Shown in pieces: positions 9,201 through 19,700 of a stretch of DNA of 64,000 bases. Source of the stretch: Emiliania huxleyi CCMP1516 (Eukaryota; Haptophyta; Isochrysidales; Noelaerhabdaceae); NCBI RefSeq assembly GCF_000372725.1, contig NW_005201732.1:142743-206742 (forward strand). The letters are read 5' to 3'. The notes beneath the pieces are model-generated. The model searched no databases. It was not told where the DNA came from and saw nothing but the letters and a program-made list of their open reading frames with translations. The translations under genes and the position numbers were made by a program. Positions within the stretch are counted from its first letter, which is position 1. Every line of letters starts with the position of its first letter.

Positions 9201-11041
9201 CAGGCGAAGCGGCCGCCGCAGCTGAGCGAGCAGCGATGCCAGACGCCATTGCAGTTGCAGCTGAGCGTGGCGAGAAGAAGGCGGTGGTGGCGTGGCTCGA
9301 CGCCGGCGGGTGCCTCGATGCTCTTGCTGCGGGCGGCTTCACGCTGCTAATGATTTCCGCGCACGCAGGCCGCCAGCAGGTAGTCGACTCGCTGCTGCAG
9401 CGCGGCGCGTCGGTCAACCTGACGAGCAAACACGGCGGAGGCGCGCTCGTGTTTGCTGTTATGATGGGCCACGCCAGTATCGCGCGCCGCCTGTTGCGGG
9501 CGGGCGCTGATCCAGAGCAGAAGTGGGACGGCGATACCGCCTTGCAGCTGGCCAAGGAGAGGGGCGCCGCCACGTGCGTCACCGTCATTGAGAAGCACCT
9601 GGCCGCCGAGCTGGCGGCGAAGGCGGCGGCGGCGGCGGCCGATCTGGCGGCGAAGGAGAAGGAGGCGGCGCGGCATGCGAAGGAGCTGCTGGCGGAGGTC
9701 GAGGCGGAGCGCTGCAAGGGCAAGAAGAGCAAGAAGAAGAAGAAGAAGGGCGGCGGGGGCGGCACGGCTGGGCCGCCGCAGGAGGCCGCGACTGCGGAGA
9801 CCGCTGCCGTCGGGCCCGAGCCGCTTGGGCTTCTCAAAGAGCTCGACACGGAGAGGATTCGGCACAGCGTCGGGGAGGAGCCGACGGCGGCCGAGGCGTC
9901 GGAGGAGGGAGCGGAGAAGGGAGCGACGGCGGAGGCGGCCACGGCCGCAGTGGCGGCGGAGGCGTCGCCGAAGGAGGTGGCGGCGCTTGGGGCGACAGAG
10001 GCGGAGCCGGCAGTCGAAGAGGAGGAGAGCCGCGGGGCGGCAGAGGAGCTGGCGAGGTCGGAGGTGTCGGCTGCAGCTGAGGTGGCCGAGGCGGCAGCCA
10101 AGGCAGAGGAGGAGGAGGCAGCGGCAAAGGCAGAAGAAGAGGCAGAGGCGGAGGCCAAGGCGGAGGCGGCGAAGGCGGCGGCAGAGCAGGCGGCGGCGGC
10201 CGAGGCGGCGAGGGTGGCAGCGGCAGAGCAGGCGGCGGCCGCAGAGAAGGCCCGCCTCGAGGATCAGGCTGCTGCCGAGGCGGTTGCTGCATCGGCGGAG
10301 AAGGCTGCAGGCGGAGCGGCGAGCGAAGCGGCAGCTGCGGAGCGAGCGGCAATGCTAGAAGCCATGCTCGAAGTCATTATCGACGCTGCTAGTTGCGGCG
10401 ACAAGAAGAGGGTGATGGCGTGGCTCGACGCCGGCGGGCGCATCGATGCTCGTGCTGCTGGCGGCCTCACGTTGCTAATGGTTGCCGCCATATGCGGCCA
10501 GCTGCGGCTTGTCGAGTCGCTGCTGCAGCGCGGGGCATCGGTCAACCTGACGAGGAATAGCGGCGGACCAGGCGCGCTGCTTATGGCTGTCGTGAACGAC
10601 CACGCCAGCGTCGCACGCTGCTTGCTGCGGGCGGGCGCTGATCCAGAGCTGAAGTGGGGCGCTCGCGACCATAACGCCTTGCAACTGGCCAAGAAGTTGG
10701 GGTACGCCACGTGCGTCAGCGTCATTGAGGAGCACTTGGAGGCCGAGCTGGCGGCAAAGGAGGCGGCGGCGGCGGCCGAGCTGGCGGCGAAGGCGGCGGC
10801 GGCGGCGGCCGAGCAGGCTGCGAAGGAGGTGGAGGCGGCGCGGCATGCGAAGGAGCTGCTGGCGGAGATCGAGGCGGAGGAGCGCTGCAAGGGCAAGAAG
10901 AGCAAGAAGAAGAAGAACAAGGGCGGTGAGACCGGCACGACTGGGCCGCCGCAGGAGCAGGAGGAGGCCACGGTGGCGGCGGAGGCGGCGCCGAAGGAGG
11001 TGCCGCTCGAGGGGAGGCGGCGCCCGCGACGGCGCTCATGA
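6267..11041 (+). CDS. large ankyrin-repeat protein with charged coiled coils
   Basis: Proposed exons 6267-6419, 6514-7035 and 7328-11041 (about 1462 aa); both introns are GC-AG, phase 0 (94 and 292 nt). Exon 2 and the start of exon 3 encode an Ala/Glu/Lys-rich coiled coil. From about residue 340 follow ankyrin units (ITLLMLASKYGHLDLVRLLL, YTLLMLACIRGTPEVVKLLL, TALMLAASSQDCAGIVGQLL and others) in two blocks. The C-terminal third has two copies of one module: a D/KK..AWLDAGG start, two ankyrin units with SLLQRGASVNLT, a CVxVIExHLxAEL helix and a lysine-rich KGKKSKKKKKKGG tail; copy 1 spans about 9226-9760 and copy 2 about 10366-10930. Ankyrin blocks bind protein partners; no enzymatic domain is seen. 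The second ATG at 6285 is an alternative start. Confidence 0.75.
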
Positions 11042-11257
11042 GGAGGTGACGGAGAGGCGGAGGCGGCAGTCGAAGAGGCTGCTCCCGTCGCCCCGCCTCT
11101 CGAGGCCAAGGCTCGGGCGCCAAGGCGGCGCGCGGGAGGTGGGATGGCGCGGCTGTGCACACACACGGGAACTGAGAACAGCTTACTGTTACTGAGAGGA
11201 GAGTGAGAGCGACCAAGACGCGCGCACACACGGACACACACACCTGACACACACGCG

Positions 11258-11310
11258 GATCATTTACGTCACGACACACGAGCCGGTACCGACGACCATG
11301 GCACCGACGC
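11258..11310 (+). repeat. short interspersed repeat, copy B
   Basis: CGGATCATTTACGTCACGAC, a short spacer, then GAGCCGGTACCGACGACCAT and GGCACCGACG; see copy A at 5575-5640. Confidence 0.6.
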
Positions 11311-11345
11311 AAATTCTCGTACGGTACGTGTAACTCGCTCACGCT

Positions 11346-11829
11346 CTTTTACTGCTCTGCAGCACAGATTCCATTTGGAAAAGCGAACGCGAACGAAACG
11401 GTCGCGGTGACCAGCGGTGCGACGAGCAGCATTGTCGTCCGCATGCGGTTATTGGGGAAACAAACAGGTTGCGCAATCAATGTAAAACAGCCAGCACCGT
11501 GTTTCATCACCTTCTGTGCCTCTTGCTTGAACACGCTTGCATCTGGAACGAAGCCGAGCAGCTTCCTCCGAACTGCTGGAAAGAATTCACTCCTCGGATG
11601 CTTCATCAAGATGCGGATGGCGGCGAGGGCGACGCCGATCCAAGCGACGAGAGAGAGCGCACATTTTCGTGATGTCGGCGGCAGCTTTGATGACTCCGAG
11701 GAGTTGCGACTTCGCCTCCGCCAGCATATCAGCGTATTGCTCACAGTCCAATGGTCCTGTCACCTGAGTCTCAAGCGCCTCAATCTTCCTGAGCGACGCT
11801 TCCAGCTTTGCACGCTTCTGTTGAGGCAT
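11346..11829 (-). CDS. small two-helix membrane protein, frame in doubt
   Basis: From 11829 the minus strand encodes a coiled-coil start (MPQQKRAKLEASLRKIEALE) through LLGVIKAAADITK. Around 11665-11680 the plausible reading passes to another frame, ALSLVAWIGVALAAIRIL, and continues to a second hydrophobic stretch MLLVAPLVTATVSFAFAF and a stop at 11349. One small frame change is needed, so this may be a pseudogene, an assembly error, or a missed short intron. An amphipathic stretch upstream (STFAQLKESMPELKALKTW, about 11905) could be an earlier exon. The family is not recognised; a helix-rich membrane protein is all that can be said. Confidence 0.35.
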
Positions 11830-11906
11830 GGCGCATGCCCTTGCTGTGTGCTTGCATCTGTTGCGCCCAGGTCTTCAAAGCCTTGAGCTCAGGCATCGAT
11901 TCCTTG

Positions 11907-12474
11907 AGCTGTGCAAAGGTTGACCGCACGTGACGCCCGAAGGGCATAGATGATGATGAAGCTAGCCGGCATGCCAGGCCGTTTGGATCTGCGGCGTCAA
12001 AATACGCGCTTTGGTCAAAAACGCGGACGCAAACAACCCTTTTCCTGGCTCACAAGCTAAAGATGTTCACGGGCCCCCACAGGGAGCCCCGGGTACTCTT
12101 TAGCTGTACTCGTCTAGGCAGGGGTTGGACGCAAACGCGGACGGAGCTCCTCCGGTCCCAGGAGCTGCCGGCCGCCGACGCCGACATTGTTGTGGAGCCG
12201 GCGGAGAGAACAGGCTTGTCCAGCTTTGAAGAGCGCCGCGCCGAGGTCCGGAGGACCATTTCTCTGTCTTGCGCACTGACGCCGTGTAGCAACAACAAAC
12301 AACGCGGAGACCACACGCTGATCGCGGCCACCTTCATGGCGTGTCAAGAGGTCACAGGTCAATGTTCGCGCGGGCGCTTTGCGTTACCGTGAGAGCTGTT
12401 GGTAATCGACACACGCAGATTTTTTCTTCGACGGACTTTTCCAGGTCTTCGGTCTTGTAGACGCGACTTTGCCG
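11907..12474. other. intergenic, nothing recognised
   Basis: Upstream of the EamA transporter. Open frames exist (for example 12063-12392) but none resembles a protein family. A T-rich stretch at 12419-12428 precedes the transporter start. Confidence 0.4.
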
Positions 12475-13981
12475 ATGTATCGCGTCGGCCTCTGCCTGGC
12501 GCTGCTGCCCGCCACAGCGAGCCTGTCCGTCGCCGTGTCCCAGCAAGGCTGTGCCAGCCGTCCTCGGCTGCGGAGCCACGCGATCACCGCCAGCCTCGCA
12601 GACGAACCCGGTGCTTTGCCTCGCGCTCGGCTGGCCCTGCTCGGCACCAGTGCTTTGTGGAGCACCTATCCAACCTTTGCGAAGCTCATCTTCGCCGCCG
12701 ACGGCGTCGCCCTCACGCCCACCGCAATCACCGCCGTCCGCTTCGCCATCATGGCGATAGCAGGCCAGTTCATCCTCGCCCAGCAGCCGGCGAGTAGCAG
12801 CTTAGGAGCAGCGGACAGCAGCAGTGGCGGCGGTGCGAACGGGGGTGCGAACGGCAGTGGCGGCGGTGAGGGCGTCGGCTTTTGGATAGCCGCCACGGAG
12901 CTCGGCATGTGGGGCTGCGCGGGCACGCAGCTCAACTCGATGGCTCTGCTGCAGCTGTCGGCCGTGCGCGGAACGCTGCTCCTCGCCAGCGTCAACATCC
13001 TCACGCCGCTCCTCCAGGCGTGCATCGGCTCGAGCGACGAGCAGCGCCGGGTCGCCCCGCGCACCTGGGCCGCCTGCGCACTCGCCCTCGCCAGCACCGC
13101 GTTCGCAGTACAGAGCGGCGGCGCGGCGGGCGGCGCGGCGGCCTTCTCCTCGGCCGACGCGTCGAAGCTCACGGCCGCCCTGTGCTACGCGCTCCAAAAG
13201 GTGCGGCTCAGCACCTTTGCCCAGACCTATCCGGCGGCCAGGCTCGCTGCGGGCCGCCTCCGGACGCAGGCCGCCGCCGCCTGCTCCTCGGAGCCTGGGG
13301 CGAACGCGACTTACTGTTGAGCAGCTCGGAGCCCAATAGGCCGCCATCGTGCTGCTCGGCCTGGGCGGCGCGGCGCTTGTGGGCGGCTTGCCAGAGGCGG
13401 CGGTGTCGGCCGACCTCTTCGGCAGCCTCGCCGGGTACGGCGCAGCCTCCCTCTCCTCCGTCGCGAGGTGGGCGGCGCAGCTGTCGCCGACGCAGGCCCT
13501 CCCGCCCCTCCCGCCCTCCCTACGCCTTCCACGCGTGAGCAGCGCCTCCCCCACCCCCACCCCCAAGCAGGCTCTCCTCCTAACGCTCTCCGCCCTCGTG
13601 CCGGGCGCCTTTGCAACGATCCTCCAGGCCGAGGGGCAAAAGGTGGTCCCCGCCGCATCCGCCCAGCCCATCTTCGCCTCGATGCCGCTCTTCGCCGCCG
13701 GCTGGGCGTGCCTCCTGCTGCACGAGCCCATCTCGGCGCAGCAGGCGATCGGCGGAGCCGGCACGTGCGCCGCGGCGCTGCTCGCCGCCGCCGCGCCGGG
13801 CGGCGGCCGCGCCGGCGACAGCGCAGCGGCGACGGCGGCGGTGCCGGAGGAGGCGGCTGACGGCGCAGCTCGCGGTGTGGTCGTGCCGACCCGAGCCGCC
13901 GCGCTAGCCGCCGCGCGGGGCGAGCCGGTGCCAGGCGAGGCCCGTGAGAAGGTCGCCTCTGCGCGGATGCGGCGGCGATAG
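12475..13981 (+). CDS. EamA/DMT-type transporter, probably plastid envelope
   Basis: Exons 12475-13269 and 13340-13981 (about 478 aa), phase 0. The start MYRVGLCLALLPATASLSVA is signal-peptide-like and is followed by a basic, Ala/Ser-rich stretch, as in bipartite plastid leaders of secondary algae. Then come EamA-like helices: ALLGTSALWSTYPTFAKLIF, ITAVRFAIMAIAGQFILAQQ, a Gly/Ser-rich loop, LGMWGCAGTQLNSMALLQLS, GTLLLASVNILTPLLQ, WAACALALASTAFAV, and after the intron IVLLGLGGAALVGGL and the conserved end PIFASMPLFAAGWACLLLHE then AIGGAGTCAAALLAAAA, which matches the last two helices of drug/metabolite transporters. Likely moves a small metabolite; substrate not predictable. The ATG at 12475 is the first in frame. 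Confidence 0.75.
13270..13339 (+). other. 70-nt GC-AG introner-like intron
   Basis: The upstream exon ends ACGCAG, the intron starts GCCGCC and ends CCCAATAG, and the next exon starts GCCGCCATC. AGGCCGCC is present at 13268-13275 and 13338-13345, 70 nt apart. Beyond the 8-mer, the first 30 nt of the intron (CTGCTC, GG, CCTGGG) still resemble the downstream exon. Removing 70 nt is exactly what is needed to join the two frames. Confidence 0.8.
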
Positions 13982-14474
13982 CTCAGGCGCGGCGCCCTCC
14001 TGACAGGCCGCCTTCGCTTGATCTTGATCTTGTCGTTTTGTGATGTCTTTTTACGTACACACGGGGTTTTAGCTTTCGATTGTGTTCGAGCGTCCCAGCC
14101 CGCTCAAACAGCAGTACACACGCGGCTCTAAAATCTAAGAAGTGTGTGGAGAGTCACGTGTGGTCGCTCGCGTCGCCGCGGCTCGACTTTCTTTCAACGC
14201 CATGGCCCCGGCTCTCGGTCTCGCTCTAATTCTCCCCACCTCCCCACGAGCTTCTCGGATCTCGCCCGCGCGCGCGTGCGCGTGTTATAAAAAGAAATGG
14301 CAACGTCGCGAGACTACCCGAGGCCCACAGACCCGACCCCATCGAATGTCAAAACCAAATCGTCTTTCCTGCATCCGTCTCGCGACTCGCTCGCCCCACT
14401 GTGCGGCTGGGTGAGGGGAGAAGACGGTGTGTGTGCCTCCGAGGATAAGGCGCGTCGCGAGCTCCGGCGCGCCG
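13982..14474. other. intergenic, nothing recognised
   Basis: Tail-to-tail gap between the EamA gene and the OPR-like gene. No coding or RNA signal seen. Confidence 0.5.
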
Positions 14475-16414
14475 TCACGCGGCGCTCACGGCGTCCGCCT
14501 CTGACTCGGCAGGCTCCGATGTGTCGGGGATCCAAGCGCCGCGGCACGTCTCGCCCAGCTTGCCGAGCGACGCCTCGAGGCTCTGCCGGTCAGCCTTTTG
14601 CAGCGGCCGCTGGTCGACCGCGGCGCGCATCGCTTGCCGCCACGCGTCGAGGGTCTCCTGGGGCGGCTGCACGCCGAGCCTGCGCCGGGGAGAGGGGGAG
14701 GGAGTGCAGGGAGGAGTCGGCCTCAAGCAGGGGGGTGGGGACCGCGGATGTGCGGCTGCAGCTCCTCCAATCTCGGTGCCATCTCGACGGCATCTCGGCG
14801 GCATCTCGGCGGCATCTCGGCGGCTCGCGCGCCTGGCGTGCGCCCAGACCAGCGTGACGAGCTGCCGCGAGGAGAAGCGCGGCAGGCAAGTGTGCGGCAG
14901 CGCGCGCGTGGCAAGAGCGGCGAGGAGCTCTTTGGCCTGCGAGGGGGAGGTTCCGGGAAGGTTCGGGGATAGGCCCGAGCCAAACCTCGACCGAGGTGCG
15001 CAGTCCCGTCTTGCCTGCTGCGGCTCGCACGAGCCCTCGCCAGCGGTGCCCATCACCTAACGCGCCGATCGCGAGTCATCGCCTCGCAGGGGCCGCCCTC
15101 CCTCCCTTCCCTCCCCGCTCTCTCTCTGCCTCCCTCGTCGATGTCTCTCTCTCTGAGTGTGAGTGTGTGAGCGTGCGCGTGCGCGTGTGCGTGTGCGTGC
15201 GCGTGTGCGTGCGGGCCAAGTCACCGCCGTGGCGTAGGCCAAGTCGGACACCTCGACCGGCTTGCACTCGTCGAGCAGCCCCGACTCCAGCCGCGCAGCA
15301 ACCACGGGCAGCAGCTCCGCGCTCGGCTGGCGCAGCTTCGCAAAGCCCCAGAGCAGGTTGGCGCAGTTCTGAGGCGAGAGCTCCCTCGACACGGCGCACG
15401 CCTAGATGAGTTCACCAGCCCAGCCATCCGCCACCAAGCGCTGGTTCGAAGCGAGTTTGAGCTCGCCACGCCGCCGCGCCTGCCGGTCGAGGTCCTCGAG
15501 GAAGTGTCTAGGAAGTGTCTAGGAAGTGTCTAGGAAGTGTCTAGGAAGTGTCTAGGAAGTGTCTAGGAAGTGTCTAGGAAGTGTCTAGGAAGTGAGTCCC
15601 GCGCCTGCCGGTCGATGTCCTCGAGCAGCCGGACCGGCTTGCACCTGCGCAGAGGCAAGAGGCAGGGCCAGGCTGGCACGCCCAAGTGTCGGGGCGGCGC
15701 TGCGGGCGGCGCTGCGGGCGGCGCGCACTCGAGCGTTGCAAATGCCCAGCTCATCACAGAGAGATGGTGGGGCTCAAAGGTTTGCCTGCCGGGGCGCGGG
15801 GTGCGGCAGGGCAAGGGTCGGGGTGCGGGCGAGAGAAGGCGCGAGCGGTGCATGTGCCGAGGCGCGCTGGCGGAGGGGTGTGCCGAGGCGCGCGCGCAGC
15901 ACAGTCACCTCTCCAGGTGGTAGACCACCCTCAACAGCAGAGGCTTGAGGAGGAGCGGAGGCCAGTGCCGCAGCGTGGCGCACGACCAGAGCACGTCGGC
16001 GGTCTGCCGCGCGTTGAACTCGGCGGCCCGGCCGACCACCGAGTCGAGCAGCGCCTCGAACCGCGGGTCGCGCAGCAGCACGTCCCGCTCCGCCCGCCGC
16101 TTCTTCTCGAGCGTCGCGAGCCGGTGCATGGCGGTCGCCACGTTGACCGCGTTCATCAGCTTGGCCGACTCGGTGGTGAGCGCGAGGACGGCGTCCCTGC
16201 CGGAAGCTTCGACCAGCCGCTGGTTGATGGCGCCGCAGCGCGACGCCGCCACGGCGTCCACGAGTGCGCCGATCGGGCCGCCAACAGGCTCGGGCTGCAC
16301 CGCCGACGGCTCGCCGGCCCCGGCGCAGCGGGGCGCCGCCGCCACGCGCGGGAGCGCGAGGGCCGCCGGCGCGCGGGGCGACGGCAGAAGCAGGCCGAGC
16401 CAGAGCGAGACCAT
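14475..16414 (-). CDS. OPR-like organellar RNA-binding protein
   Basis: Eight exons fit one frame with all phases consistent (about 391 aa): 16414-15909, 15785-15729, 15644-15605, 15479-15435, 15401-15225, 15056-15015, 14936-14833 and 14679-14475. The protein starts with a hydrophobic, signal-like stretch (MVSLWLGLLLPSPRAPAALA) and carries 38-residue-spaced helical repeats with an LW-A-xL core: TADVLWSCATLRHWPP, LSVMSWAFATLECKP, CANLLWGFAKLRQP, VSDLAYATAVMG, RQLVTLVWAHARLGVQP. This is the pattern of octotricopeptide (OPR) and related RAP-type proteins, which bind and stabilise or process plastid and mitochondrial transcripts in algae. No RAP domain is visible. Intron types: GT-AG (15786-15908, 15645-15728, 15402-15434, 15057-15224) and GC-AG (15480-15604, 14937-15014, 14680-14832). 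The 33-nt intron is the least certain. Confidence 0.7.
15475..15625. repeat. 11-bp array flanked by a 26-bp direct repeat
   Basis: About nine head-to-tail copies of AGGAAGTGTCT lie at 15498-15595 within an intron. The array is bounded by copies of CGCGCCTGCCGGTCGAKGTC CTCGAG (15475-15500 and 15600-15625, one mismatch), which encode LLEDIDRQAR at the exon-intron border. Splice sites GC and AG fall at the same place within both copies, so the intron equals one 125-nt period. Confidence 0.8.
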
Positions 16415-16440
16415 CGGAGCGGAGCAGCGACTGCGAATGT

Positions 16441-16714
16441 AGCGTTAGAGACGACTCTCTTTCTCCCAACTGTGAACAGTCGTTATCTGTATATGCGCAG
16501 CTATTCATAGCCGCGCCTGTTGTTTGTGTGTGTATCCGCGCTCTTGGCGCGATTACGAGACTGACTAGTGTGTCGCACTAGTTGTACTTTTCGTAATAGT
16601 ATTCCGCATTCATTGCGAGGGCGGACCACTCCTAGCGTGCAGACCGCGGGAGCTGGTGCCGCGGCCAGTGTAGACCTGGCCTGCGCTGTGACGCGCGCGC
16701 TCATCTTCAACGTG
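16441..16714 (+). repeat. Copia 5' LTR
   Basis: Starts near GTTAGAGACGACTCTC and ends near CATCTTCAACGTG. Same sequence as 22380-22653. Its outer edge is about 26 bp from the OPR gene ATG. Confidence 0.9.
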
Positions 16715-16741
16715 GAGCCAGCTGAGGGGTAACTACGTAGC

Positions 16742-19700
16742 ATGTCTAGCAACAACCGTGACAAAGACATGCCGTCCGTCATCCAATGGGATGGGACATC
16801 TGGCCTTCCTTTCAAGGAGTGGAGAAGGGCAATTCTCGACACTGGTGCGGAGCGGACCGACGAATCCGGCTCCAGCGTCGCGGATGTCTTCGCTGGTGCG
16901 GACATGGGAGGAACCGCCGTCGGCGCTCCACCTCTGCCTGCTGGCGCTGCACAGCACGCACAGAAGATGCAGGCCCTGCACCGCACCCGCCGCAAGCAGG
17001 CCTACGCCCTCCTGGTCAAGAACATATCTTGCAAGGACATCAAGTTCCACCTTCGCGAGAATTTCTTCCAGCAGGGGGAGCAGGCGTGGCAGTACCTTTG
17101 CTCAATTGGGGACATGGAGCCGCAGCGCTCTGATGTCCGTGCGCACGATGCGGCGTGGGCAAAGATCAGCATCTGCGCCGACATTGGCATCAGTGGGTTC
17201 ACTGTCACCAAGCTCCACAGCCACATTCGCCGCGTCAACGCCGAGCGCCCGCCTACTCACCGCCACGACGAGAGCGAGATCGCTGTTCGGCTCCTCGAGT
17301 GTATCAACGAGAACTCAAAGCTTTTCGGAGCCGAGAGCCTCTCCGAGATCAATAGCACCGGGCCTCACAACGGGTACTTCTGGATTGCTGGCACCGCTGC
17401 AGGCGTCGGTGGAGTCCCTCCTGCAGTCCCTGCCCGACGTGACCTCGCCAGACTCGTCGCGCACTATTCCACCCACTGGAAGAACGCGTTTGAGAACGGC
17501 CACCTCGGCCCGGAGCAGCTGCCGACCGCCAGTGGGAGGCGGGCCTCCTCTCAGAGCGTCGGGCTGTCAACCGAGGCGAAGGCTGCTGCCATGCAAGTCG
17601 AGGCCATGCAAATGGAGCACATCCGTGCCATTGTCCCGCGTGGCGCCGTCACCACCACCGCCTTCGGTTTCTTCGGCGGCGCTAACGTCGACCAGTACGA
17701 TTGCCCAGTCGTCCGTGACAGTGGCGCAAGCGACGATATCATCTACCTCGAGGATGGAAACGCTGTCGAGTCCGTCGAGATCGTCTGCCACAACTGCCGG
17801 GGCATCGGACACCCCGGACGCATGTGCCCTTCCGCCAAAAAGAACCGGTCGTTCGATTACGCGATCGCCCTTCTCGAGACGAGCAAGGCGCGGGCCGACG
17901 CCAACTCGAGGCGGGCCGGGGAACCGTCCGGCGGCCGGCGCAGCTTTCAGCGCGGACAAAGGCCACCGTTCCGCACCGGACGGCAGCCAGTCGGCCGCTC
18001 CTCCGCGCCTCGCGGCCCGCCTACCGCCGACGCCCACGCCACCGGAGAGCTCGACGGAGAGCTCGCCGCAGAGCGCGCCGTCGCCGCTGCCGCCACCGCA
18101 GAAGCCGCCGCTGCCGCCGCCGAGGCAGCCGCCGCTGCCGCCACTGCCGCTGGCCGCGAGGAGGTTGCCGGAGCCGCTGTCGGAGCTGACGTCGTCAATG
18201 ACAACGCCGACATCGTCCCCGACCTCAACAACTTTGCCGTCAACGACTTCTTCGACGACGAGCTCGGCTACGCCGCCGTCGTAGGCACCGAGCCCTGCGA
18301 AGTCGTCGCCACCGCCATCGCTGCCGTCCCCAGCACTGGGTTCCTCGCCACCACTACCAGCTCTGGCCGCTGGTTTTTTGCCGTCGTGACTGCCGCTATC
18401 TGCGCTACTTGCTGTTGGCTCGCCAACTGCGTCCGGCTCGACAAGATCGCCGACGCTGCTGTCAAGGCCTCCGACGCCGTCACCTCCGTCGTCTTCTCGC
18501 AGAGCGCAGCACTCGTCATTGGCTTCGCCCTCATCGTTCTCGGTGGCCGGCCTGCTCTCCCCGCTCTTGTTACGTCGGGAGGCGCTGCCGCCGCCGCCAC
18601 CATCGACAATGACGGCCAGGTCATCCAGCTCTACGACATCCAGCCCGGCGGCGTGTACCGCGAGCTGCGACAGGGAGTTGACTATTCCTTTCCTGTCGAC
18701 GTCTGCGAACCTGGCGGCATTCGTGGGAGGCTTGGACAGACAGTCGAGTACGTCCACTCCGCCATCAAGGCCGACAGTGACGTACGGATGCCCGATATCA
18801 CTGTCGACAGTGGCGCGAGCCTCACCCTCGTCCCCGAGCATCTCTCGTACCTGATCACCGAGAATGGCAGCGTCAAGAGCACCGGCGTCAAGGTGGCTAG
18901 CGACGCTGTCTTGAAGATCACCAAGAGTGGATCCGCCGTGCTTCCGTCCGCCATCGGCTTCACCATCGACAGCGATGGGAAGCGCGCCCCCGTCGTCGGC
19001 GACATCCCCGTCTCGCGGGCCGCCGCCGTCCAAGGTCTCGCGCCCGACCTCATCCTTCTGTCTGTTCGTTGCGCGAAGAATGACGACGGCATTCGCGCTT
19101 ACTTCAACGACGACAACTCTTACGGAGTCGACGAATGCGTCCGTCTTCCCAGCGGTGTTTTCTTTTCTTTCGGCGGCTTCGAACGATGCTACAAGATTGC
19201 GACCATCGATTGCGCCACCGGTGTCGACGTTACCGGTGTCGACGTTGCTGCGTCAGTCACCACTGACTACAACCTCTTGTGTCACGCACGCCTTTGCCAC
19301 GCCGGCCACGCTCGCCTCGCCGCAAGCAACGTCACTTGGCAAGGCAAACAAGTCAACGGCAACTATGTCCCGCACGAGTGCCGTGGCTGCAGACTGTGTG
19401 CGCCGAAACGTCCCGCCTCCAGTGCCGTGCGACGCACGCTCGCTGCGCCTCCACCAGCCGCCAGCGCACGAGAGCCGCTCTCCTTCTTCGGCCAGCTCGT
19501 CGCAAGCGACTGCTCCTACCCGTTTCCGCGCTCGTTCCCGCACGGATTCACCGGCGTCATCAACTTCTGTGACAAGTACACCGGCGACAAGTTCGTCTAC
19601 TACCTCGTTCACAAGCCGAACTCTGCCGAGGTCGCCGATTCGTTTCGCGAGTTCCACCACAACAACGAGCATCGGCTTCGAAATGGAAAGGTCTATGCCT

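Noticed and set aside
8659-10158. Long minus-strand open frame opposite the ankyrin gene
   Set aside because: Ser/Ala/Pro-rich shadow of GC-rich codons; the plus strand has clear ankyrin repeats here.
15498-15595. Regular 11-bp array as a possible CRISPR
   Set aside because: No unique spacers; units are head to tail and eukaryotic intronic context is clear.
17567-19033. Long minus-strand open frame inside the Copia element
   Set aside because: Antisense shadow of gag-pol with Gly/Asp-rich composition and no family resemblance.
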